Source of the DNA: GCA-2729515 sp036336695
Lineage (GTDB): Bacteria > Myxococcota_A > UBA9160 > SMWR01
Direction of reading: 5' to 3'
Length of the DNA: 11,805 nt
Assembly: GCA_036336695.1 (NCBI GenBank)
Contig: JAYZFQ010000134.1
Span: 1-11,805 of the forward strand
In this document: positions 6,439 to 11,805 of the stretch, piece after piece
Position numbering within the stretch: the first letter of the stretch is position 1
How the letters are laid out: the number at the start of each line of letters is the position of its first letter
The notes under the pieces: generated by a model
Told to the model about the DNA's origin: nothing
What the model saw: only the letters and a program-made list of their open reading frames with translations
Databases searched by the model: none
Program-made: the position numbers and the translations under genes

Positions 6439-7158
6439 GTGCTGCTCACGGTCGATCTCGAGCGGCTGCGGGTGCGTCCGGGAGAACGTCTCCTCGACGC
6501 CGGCTGCGGCGAGGGACGCCACTGCTTCGGCGCACTCGAACGCGGCGCCCGGGTCGTGGGCGTCGACCTCGACCGAGAGCCCCTTCGCTTTGCCGCCAAG
6601 CCCCTGAGAAACCGTGCGCGCGAACTCGGGTCCCTGGGAGAGATGATTCACGGCAATACCTTTACCCTGCCGTTCCGTTCCGAGACCTTCGACAAGGTGA
6701 TCTGTTCCGAGGTGATGGAGCACGTCCATGATTACCGGGCCGCCGCCCGCGAACTTTCCCGGGTGACGAAACCGGGAGGCCTCGTCGCGGTGACGATTCC
6801 CACGGCAACCAGCGAAAACCTCTACCTGCGCGCCGGCGACGACTACTTCGAGTCTCCGGGCGGCCACATCCGGATCTTCCGACCCCGCGCCCTCGCGCGC
6901 GGACTCGCCCAGGCCGGCCTCGCCACCGTCGGCGTCGGCTTCGCCCACGCCCTTCACACGCCCTACTGGGTGCTGCGCTCGATCGCCGGGCTGCCGCGGG
7001 CGGACGAGAGCCGGCTGGTTCAGCTCTACCGCCTCTTCCTGATTCGCGCGACCGCTTCGCCGGCCATGCAGCGTTTGGAAAGCGTGCTGAACTACTGCTT
7101 CCCGAAAAGCCTCATCCTGTACGCCGAAAAGCCCCACCGAAGGGGAGTCCCGGCCTGA
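6439..7158 (+). CDS. Class I SAM-dependent methyltransferase of the glycosyltransferase cassette
   Basis: 239 residues with GTG start chosen from the adjoining GAGGAGG. Rossmann-fold methyltransferase motifs: LLDAGCGEG (18-26, SAM loop), acidic VGVDLD (40-45), a GNTFTLPFRSETFDKVICSEVMEH block (72-95, motif II and post-II), KPGG (111-114). The C-terminal part has HALHTPYW and a conserved-looking LNYCFPKSLILYAEKP end rather than a plain UbiE tail. From memory, unverified, such proteins sit next to GT4 enzymes of this same CGGQGIY type in actinobacteria. It would O- or N-methylate the glycan, or its lipid carrier, made by the flanking glycosyltransferases. Its stop overlaps the next start by one base (TGATG). 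The acceptor is unknown. Confidence 0.9.
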   Translation: MLLTVDLERLRVRPGERLLDAGCGEGRHCFGALERGARVVGVDLDREPLRFAAKPLRNRARELGSLGEMIHGNTFTLPFRSETFDKVICSEVMEHVHDYRAAARELSRVTKPGGLVAVTIPTATSENLYLRAGDDYFESPGGHIRIFRPRALARGLAQAGLATVGVGFAHALHTPYWVLRSIAGLPRADESRLVQLYRLFLIRATASPAMQRLESVLNYCFPKSLILYAEKPHRRGVPA

Positions 7159-8477
7159 TGCGGGTCTTGTTCGTCGCCTACCGCGGCAACATGCGCTGCG
7201 GCGGCCAGGGCATCTACCTCTGGAACCTCGCCCGCGAATTGGCGCACCTCGGCCACGAGATCACGGTGCTGGTCGGGCCCCCGTACCCCGACCCCATGCC
7301 CTTCGCCGCCCAGGTCGAGCAGCTCCCGAACCAGCAGTTCTGGGCCGGCTGGTTCTCTCGCGACCCCTCGGTGTTGCTGCCCGCGGGCGCCCCGCTCCGA
7401 GTGTTCGAACCACTGAATTTCTATGAACTCGCCGCCAGTCGCCTTGGCTTCCTGCCGGAGCCCTTCGCCTTCAGCGTCCGCGCTCTCCGCACAGTCGCCG
7501 GGTGGCTTCGCGCCGGCCGGCGTTTCGACGTGGTCCACGACGTCCAGTGTCTCGGCTGGGGCGTCCTGGGTCTGCGGCGACTCGGACTGCCCGCGGTCAC
7601 GACCATCCACCACCCCCTGACCGTGGACCGCCGTGCCTCGTTCGTGCGCGATGAGAGTTTTCGCGACGCCATCGGAAGCATGACGTTCTACCCCATCGGC
7701 ATGCAGGCTTTCGTGGCGCGCCGATTGGCCCGCGTGCTGACCTCCTCCCGCGCCAGCGCCACCGAGATCTCCCGGGACTTCGGCGTCCGCCCCGAGCGGC
7801 TCCGCATGGTGGCCAACGGCGTGGACACGGAGTTCTACCGCCCGGACCCGTCGGTACAGCGCAACCCCAACGAGATCCTCTGCATCGGGCGGGCCTCGGA
7901 CCCGAACAAGGGTCTTCCCACGCTCATCGAGGCACTCGCGCAACTCCCCGACCACGTCCGTCTTACCCTCGTCGACGACGACCATCCCGACAACGTCGCC
8001 CGCACACGCGCCCGCGCCCTGGGCTGCGCCGACCGGGTCGATCTCGTCGGCCGCGTCTCGAACCAGGAACTCGTCGCGCACTACCGGCGCGCGGCGCTGG
8101 TGGTCGTGCCGTCGCGCTACGAGGGCTTCGGCCTCCCCGCGGCAGAGGCCATGGCCTGCGCGACGCCGGTGGTCGCCACGCGCGCCGGGGCCCTGCCGGA
8201 GGTCGTGGAAACCGGCGGCGGCGGGATCCTGGTCGAACGGGACCAGCCCGAGGCGCTGGCGAAGGGCATCGCGCACCTCCTGGATCAACCCGAGGCCCGG
8301 GCGCGCCTCGGCGAAGCTGGACGGCGGGGAGTCTGCCAGGCCTACGCCTGGCCGAGCGTGGCGCGAGCTACCGCCGAGGTCTACGCCGAAGCTGCCGCCG
8401 AGCGGCGTGGCGGGCCGGCGAGAACGAGCACATCGGCGAGTGCCGGGAGCCGACCGGCCACCCCATCGAACGCCTGA
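7158..8477 (+). CDS. GT4-family glycosyltransferase (second paralogue) with overprinted C-terminal tail
   Basis: 439-residue retaining GT-B enzyme, clearly paralogous to the first one. It opens MRVLFVAYRGNMRCGGQGIY and shares the D-x-Q-C-L-x-W-G segment, IHHPLTVDRR (150-159), GRASDPNKGL (K251) and YEGFGLPAAEAMAC with the E-x7-E pair E322/E330. The middle region (about 43-100) differs between the two, as expected if acceptors differ. ATG 7158 overlaps the methyltransferase stop, and GGGGAG (7142-7147) lies ten bases upstream. The normal fold ends around residue 415. The last ~22 residues are Ser/Thr/Pro/Ala-rich low complexity and are antisense to the core of the convergent methyltransferase, so they look like a stop-loss extension and not a functional domain. 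It is the last gene of the operon. Confidence 0.92.
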   Translation: MRVLFVAYRGNMRCGGQGIYLWNLARELAHLGHEITVLVGPPYPDPMPFAAQVEQLPNQQFWAGWFSRDPSVLLPAGAPLRVFEPLNFYELAASRLGFLPEPFAFSVRALRTVAGWLRAGRRFDVVHDVQCLGWGVLGLRRLGLPAVTTIHHPLTVDRRASFVRDESFRDAIGSMTFYPIGMQAFVARRLARVLTSSRASATEISRDFGVRPERLRMVANGVDTEFYRPDPSVQRNPNEILCIGRASDPNKGLPTLIEALAQLPDHVRLTLVDDDHPDNVARTRARALGCADRVDLVGRVSNQELVAHYRRAALVVVPSRYEGFGLPAAEAMACATPVVATRAGALPEVVETGGGGILVERDQPEALAKGIAHLLDQPEARARLGEAGRRGVCQAYAWPSVARATAEVYAEAAAERRGGPARTSTSASAGSRPATPSNA

Positions 8478-9175
8478 AGCACCGCGTCCGCAGCAAAGCC
8501 CGGCAGTCGCTCCACGACGCGGCTCCATCCGGGCACACCCCACGCCAGGGAAATTCCCTCGACGCACTCGAGTTCGACGACCTCGCCCATCTGCTCGCGC
8601 ATCAGACCGAGCTGGTAGCGCGTGAAGTGGTCGTGGGGCACATCGTAGTGACGCCGTCCCCGGGGAAGCTCGCGCCGGAGCCAGGCCGCCCGGAAACCGT
8701 CCCACGCCCGGGACAACCGGCACGCAGCCGACTCGAAGTTGGCGATGGCCACGACGACGCGGCCATCCGCGCGCGTGACCCGCGCCATTTCGGCAAGCGC
8801 CGCGCGCGGACGGTCGAAGTGGTCCAGCGAGCCTTTGCACATCACCGCATCGAAAGACCCATCGGCGAACGGCAGCGCATCGCCCCAGCCGCGAACGAAT
8901 GTGGGGGCGGGTGCGGCGCCGGGCGCCGCCGCGAGCCGTGCGAGCTGAGACATCCGCTGGGACGGCTCGAGACCTACGACCCAGGACCCGGCCGCCGCCA
9001 ACTGCGCCGCGTCCTGGCCCAGCCCGGTGGCCACGTCCAGGATCCGGCGGCCGGGACCGGGCCGTGCCCGACCGAGCGTGGCTTCGGTCATCCGGCCGAA
9101 GAGGTACTCGCTATCCCGGGAGGTTCCGGTCGGGATCACATCCCGCATATCCCGATCGAGATCCACCACGCGCAC
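8381..9175 (-). CDS. Class I SAM-dependent methyltransferase (UbiE/Methyltransf_11 type)
   Basis: 264 residues. Motifs: ILDVATGLGQD (45-55, SAM loop, with ATG in place of the usual GCG), GLEPS with acidic Glu70, WGDALPFADGSFDAV (97-111, Asp99) and a CKGSLDHF element (113-120). A Y-D-V-P-H-D-H-F segment (177-184) precedes the terminal strand ADVLVLAGPP. It is not closely related to the methyltransferase in the neighbouring operon. The substrate is unknown; small-molecule or quinone/lipid methylation would be typical. The GTG at 9175 is chosen because a TATCCT box ends 8 bases upstream; there is no ribosome site. ATG 9148 (residue 10) is the alternative. It is monocistronic, divergent from the coiled-coil gene, and its final 97 bases overlap the glycosyltransferase on the other strand. 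Confidence 0.88.
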   Translation of the reverse strand: MRVVDLDRDMRDVIPTGTSRDSEYLFGRMTEATLGRARPGPGRRILDVATGLGQDAAQLAAAGSWVVGLEPSQRMSQLARLAAAPGAAPAPTFVRGWGDALPFADGSFDAVMCKGSLDHFDRPRAALAEMARVTRADGRVVVAIANFESAACRLSRAWDGFRAAWLRRELPRGRRHYDVPHDHFTRYQLGLMREQMGEVVELECVEGISLAWGVPGWSRVVERLPGFAADAVLQAFDGVAGRLPALADVLVLAGPPRRSAAASA

Positions 9176-9183
9176 GGCGCCGG

Positions 9184-9189
9184 AGGATA
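9184..9189 (-). promoter_or_regulatory. Putative -10 box of a leaderless promoter for the minus-strand methyltransferase
   Basis: TATCCT on the minus strand (four of six to TATAAT) ends 8 bases before the GTG at 9175. TTCGCG (minus, 9212-9207) at 17-base spacing is a weak -35. No Shine-Dalgarno is present, so transcription probably begins at the start codon. Confidence 0.4.
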
Positions 9190-9242
9190 GTGCAGGCCGT
9201 GCGCAGCGCGAAGCGTGCGGGCGGAGCGGTTCGGACCCGCGC

Positions 9243-9248
9243 TAGACT
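9243..9248 (+). promoter_or_regulatory. Putative -10 box of a leaderless promoter for the coiled-coil gene
   Basis: TAGACT ends 9 bases before ATG 9258, with no Shine-Dalgarno between and no good -35 at 16-18 bases. It faces away from the TATCCT box of the methyltransferase, so the 82-base gap 9176-9257 acts as a divergent promoter region; I see nothing else in it. Confidence 0.4.
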
Positions 9249-9257
9249 CCCTCTCGG

Positions 9258-10481
9258 ATGGTCGACAGCCCCACGCCGCAGGGTGCACTCCAGCGGATCG
9301 CGGGATTCCGGTTCATCTATATCGGGATCTTCGTCTATGTCTTTCTGTCGCTCGCCACGATCGAAGGCACCGAGGCGCTGCTCGACACCCACTTCGCCCG
9401 CGTCACCGAGTCGGCAGCCCGGCTGAGTCCCGATGCGGGACCCGTGATTCCGGTCATCCAGGAGCGGGTCGCCGAAACCATCGGCAACTCGGTCTGGACG
9501 CGGTATCTCGGAGTTCGAGTCAACGCCATCGTCCTCGGCGCGGACGGACGAACGCCGATCTACCTGGGTGGGCGGACCCTCCCCCCGCCACCCCTCGCCA
9601 GCACCGAGCACTCGTTCGCCGCTGCCATGCGGTTGTTGCCCGCGATCGTTTCGGTCGAAGTCTCCGTTCCCATCGACTCCCTCCTCGCCGGCTGCATCTG
9701 GGTGGCGTTTGGCGCCATTCTCGTACCGGTGCTCTTCCGCCAGCAGGGTCGCCTGGCGCGGGAGGAGCAGCAGCTGTTCGACACAGCCGTCACCGCGCGG
9801 GACGATGCCGCCGCTCGTGCCCGTTCGATCCAGACGGAGTTGGAAAAGATTCGCGGGCGGCTCGATCATCTGGAGCCCGCGGAGCGGGCCCATTTGGAGG
9901 AGATCTCCGGCCTCCAAGCAGAACGCGCGTCGCTCCAGACACGCCTCGCGGAACTGGCGGCGCGCGAAGAAGCCGTGCGGCGCAACGCCAGCGCGGGCTC
10001 AGACCTCCAGAGCGAGCGCGAAGCCCTCGAAGACCTGCTCGAAGACGCCGTCCGCGACCTCGAGGTCAAGGAGTCCGAAATCTCGGAGCTCCACGAACGG
10101 CTGCGCGTCGCGTCGAAGGGCGGGGGCCGGAGCCGCGCCCGCACCGCCGAACAACTCGCGAAGCGCATCCGCACGCTCTACCCGAACCTGGAGATGGATG
10201 ACCGCGCGGTCCAGGATCTCGCCAGGCTCGGCGATGAATCTCTGCGCCTCCGCGCCGAGGAGAGCCTCAAAAAACTCGACGGCGATCCCGACTCGGCTGC
10301 CGTGCGCCGCAAGGTCGGGGGTCTGCCGAACCATCTCTCGATCTTCGAACTGGGTTTCGCGGGAAAGGGACGGATCTACTACGCCCGCGGCAAGGCACGC
10401 CCCTACCGGGTCCTCGCCATCGGAGGCAAGGCCTCGCAGAAGAGCGACCTCGACTACCTCAGTCGGCTCCGCCTGGCGTAA
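9258..10481 (+). CDS. Membrane-anchored coiled-coil protein with a RelE/HigB-like C-terminal domain
   Basis: 407 residues, no named family recognised. Hydrophobic helix 1 is at about 17-34. An external domain follows (35-140, containing a VNAIVLGADGRTPIYLGG strand-rich stretch). Hydrophobic helix 2 is at about 141-160. A long charged coiled coil (about 161-285) leads through a G-G-G-R-S-R-A-R linker (288-295) to a C-terminal globular domain (297-407). That domain has two helices, then GRIYYAR (371-377) and LAIGGKASQKSDLDYL (386-401). The order helix-helix, strand R-x-Y-Y, strand ending G-G-K-x-S-Q-x-S-D-L recalls RelE/HigB (Gp49-like) toxins. The likely topology is N-in, sensor-like periplasmic loop, cytoplasmic coiled coil and domain. 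Function is unknown. No antitoxin-like gene adjoins it. Its end overlaps the response regulator by 23 bases. Confidence 0.85.
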   Translation: MVDSPTPQGALQRIAGFRFIYIGIFVYVFLSLATIEGTEALLDTHFARVTESAARLSPDAGPVIPVIQERVAETIGNSVWTRYLGVRVNAIVLGADGRTPIYLGGRTLPPPPLASTEHSFAAAMRLLPAIVSVEVSVPIDSLLAGCIWVAFGAILVPVLFRQQGRLAREEQQLFDTAVTARDDAAARARSIQTELEKIRGRLDHLEPAERAHLEEISGLQAERASLQTRLAELAAREEAVRRNASAGSDLQSEREALEDLLEDAVRDLEVKESEISELHERLRVASKGGGRSRARTAEQLAKRIRTLYPNLEMDDRAVQDLARLGDESLRLRAEESLKKLDGDPDSAAVRRKVGGLPNHLSIFELGFAGKGRIYYARGKARPYRVLAIGGKASQKSDLDYLSRLRLA

Positions 10482-10845
10482 CGCCGAGCGCACGCCGCAG
10501 GGTCGCCTTCAAGCGGGCATCGTCCCAGGGTTTGGTGACCAGGGCGCACACGCCGGCGTCCTCGAGTTCTGCCCGCGGAATCTCTTCGGTCCAGCCCGTG
10601 ATGATCATCCGCACGGCATCCGGCCGTCGCCGACTTGCCTCCTCGAGAAAGGCCACGCCGCTCATACCGGGCATCTTGTGGTCGGAAAGGATGGCATCGA
10701 CCGGGCGCTCGCCGAGGATTCGAAGCGCCTCGGTGACGGTTTCCGCCGTCAAGATCTCGTAGCCCTCCCGGCGCAACACCCTTCTCAGGGCGGAAAGAAT
10801 CCGCGCTTCGTCGTCAACAATCAGTAGCGACGGCGCATCATCCAC
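10459..10845 (-). CDS. Single-domain response regulator (receiver only)
   Basis: 128 residues forming just a CheY-like receiver. Acidic pocket D11-D12, phospho-acceptor D55 (in LSDHKMPGMSG), Thr83 (MIITG) and Lys105 (TKPWDD) are all present. The ITGW...KPWD signature is that of receivers often fused to HD-GYP or kinase modules. The usual aromatic switch residue three before the Lys is Leu102, an oddity for signal output. With no DNA-binding or enzyme domain it probably acts by protein contact, or as a relay or phosphate sink for the kinase. It starts with GTG at 10845, overlapping the end of the histidine kinase by 8 bases, so the two are cotranscribed and coupled. Output and stimulus are unknown. 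Confidence 0.93.
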   Translation of the reverse strand: MDDAPSLLIVDDEARILSALRRVLRREGYEILTAETVTEALRILGERPVDAILSDHKMPGMSGVAFLEEASRRRPDAVRMIITGWTEEIPRAELEDAGVCALVTKPWDDARLKATLRRALGVTPGGAD

Positions 10846-11805
10846 CGGGCAGTCCGTCCACGGGGAGCGTCAGGCGGAAGGTCGCGCCCTCGCCGGGAAC
10901 GCTCTCCACGTCGAGCAGGCCGCCGTGGCGCTGCACGATGTTGTACGCCGTCGAAAGACCGAGACCCGTTCCCTCGCCCACCTTCTTCGTGGTGAAGAAG
11001 GGGTCGAAAATCCGATCGACATCGTCGTCCCTGATTCCGACGCCGCTGTCCGTTACGGAAACCACGACCTGGTCCCCCCGGTGAACCGTTCGCAGCAGGA
11101 TCGTCCCCGTCCCAGGATCGGTTTCGAGCTTCGCCTCGATGGCCTGGAAGGCGTTCACCAGGAGGTTCATGAAGACCTGCTTGAGTTGCATGGGAAAACA
11201 CCGGACTCCCGGAATGTCGGCGTACTCCCGCTCGAGCACGACGACGTGCTTCATCATGGGCCACACGATGTTCGCCGTGGAGTCCAGGCACTGGTTCAGG
11301 TCTGCGACCACGCGCTCCCCGGTGTCCTGGTGCGAGAAGTCCCGCAGGTCCTGCACGATGTGGCGGATCCGCTCCGAACCTTCCTGGGATTCCCGGATCG
11401 CCTTGGCCAGATCGGAGAGCAGGAAGTCGACGTCCGCCTCGTCCGAAACCGCCCCGAGGCAAGTTGCCGCCTCCGCGATCTCCGTGGGGTCTCCCGCCGC
11501 AGCGGCTTTGCGCAGCACGTCGACCGCATCGGAGACCCGGCGCAGATCCGCGACGTATTCCGCCATCTGAAACAGATTCGCGTGAATGAACCCCATCGGG
11601 TTGTTGATCTCGTGGGCCACGCCCGCCGCGAGCTGGCCGATCGCGGCCATCTTCTCGGTCTGCAGCACCTGCTGCTGCAGCTGACGAATGCCGGAAAGAT
11701 CCTGAAAGCTCACGCTCGCGCCGCTGCGCTCCGCACCGTCCAAAGACACAGGGGCGATCGAAACCGCCACCGGGAGCCGCACGCCGCCGGGATGCGTTAC
11801 CGAAC
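10838..11805 (-). CDS. Sensor histidine kinase, PAS-linked (5' partial)
   Basis: The frame stays open to the right edge. An in-frame GTG at 11782 lies within a PAS-like tail (…GGVRLPVAVSIAPV…GASVSFQDLSGI), so it is not the start; the N-terminus is missing. Then comes a short helix (RQLQQQVLQTEKMAAIGQ) and the H-box LAAGVAHEINNPMGF, with the phospho-accepting His encoded at 11612-11614. A long DHp insert contains FLLSDLAKAIRESQEGSERI and RHIVQDLRDFSHQD. The catalytic domain has N-box NLLVNAFQAIE, G1 TDSGVGI, F-box FDPFFTTK and G2 GTGLGLSTAYNIV. All ATP-binding residues look intact, so it should autophosphorylate. The extended DHp is typical of a known proteobacterial subfamily. Its partner is the coupled single-domain regulator. 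The sensed signal cannot be inferred from the visible part. Confidence 0.95.
   Translation of the reverse strand, partial: SVTHPGGVRLPVAVSIAPVSLDGAERSGASVSFQDLSGIRQLQQQVLQTEKMAAIGQLAAGVAHEINNPMGFIHANLFQMAEYVADLRRVSDAVDVLRKAAAAGDPTEIAEAATCLGAVSDEADVDFLLSDLAKAIRESQEGSERIRHIVQDLRDFSHQDTGERVVADLNQCLDSTANIVWPMMKHVVVLEREYADIPGVRCFPMQLKQVFMNLLVNAFQAIEAKLETDPGTGTILLRTVHRGDQVVVSVTDSGVGIRDDDVDRIFDPFFTTKKVGEGTGLGLSTAYNIVQRHGGLLDVESVPGEGATFRLTLPVDGLPGG

Noticed and set aside
7092..8840. 582-codon minus-strand frame opposite the second glycosyltransferase
   Set aside because: No motif, composition of a shadow frame, and conflicts with both the GT4 and the minus-strand methyltransferase.
9258..10481. Reading the RelE-like protein as half of a classical toxin-antitoxin pair
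   Set aside because: No small antitoxin gene lies upstream or downstream on the same strand, and the protein is far longer and membrane-anchored.
10821..11462. 213-codon minus-strand frame in the histidine kinase region
   Set aside because: Gly/Arg/Pro-rich alternate frame of the kinase, which carries complete H, N, G1, F and G2 boxes.

Overview
The window is a gene-dense, strongly G+C-rich bacterial chromosome segment with eleven protein genes and no RNA gene, mobile element or CRISPR array that I can see. AmgK- and MurU-like enzymes beside AnmK point to a Gram-negative organism that recycles murein. The fused SpmA-SpmB protein and the long-DHp histidine kinase with a lone receiver would fit a deltaproteobacterial or myxobacterial-type lineage. 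That placement is an inference with low certainty.

Left region (1-4750). A plus-strand operon, already under way at the window edge, runs spmA-spmB fusion (5' end missing), amgK-like sugar kinase, murU-like nucleotidyltransferase and an MBL-fold hydrolase. Every junction overlaps by 1 to 13 bases. It meets a convergent anmK. AnmK, AmgK and MurU are three of the four enzymes that return anhydro-MurNAc from cell-wall turnover to UDP-MurNAc. The fourth, the MupP phosphatase, is not in the window. The SpmAB and MBL proteins are unexplained passengers of this pathway.

Middle region (4751-8477). A good sigma70-type promoter (TTGACA, 17-base spacer, AATACT) precedes a second plus-strand operon: a small two-helix membrane protein, a GT4 glycosyltransferase, a class I SAM methyltransferase, and a second GT4 enzyme that is a paralogue of the first. 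This looks like a cassette for a methylated envelope glycan or glycolipid. The product is unknown.

Right region (8381-11805). A second, unrelated SAM methyltransferase lies on the minus strand and overlaps the end of the second glycosyltransferase by 97 bases. Divergent from it is a membrane-anchored coiled-coil protein whose C-terminus resembles the RelE/HigB fold. A convergent two-component pair follows: a single-domain response regulator and a histidine kinase that runs off the right edge.

Two architectural features recur. All three convergent gene pairs overlap at their 3' ends, which leaves no room for intergenic terminators. Three operon-leading genes have a TAnnnT box 7 to 9 bases before the start codon and no Shine-Dalgarno sequence, which suggests leaderless transcription, whereas most operon-internal genes have good ribosome sites. 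No stretch over 300 bases lacks a gene; the longest gaps are 4751-4889 and 9176-9257.
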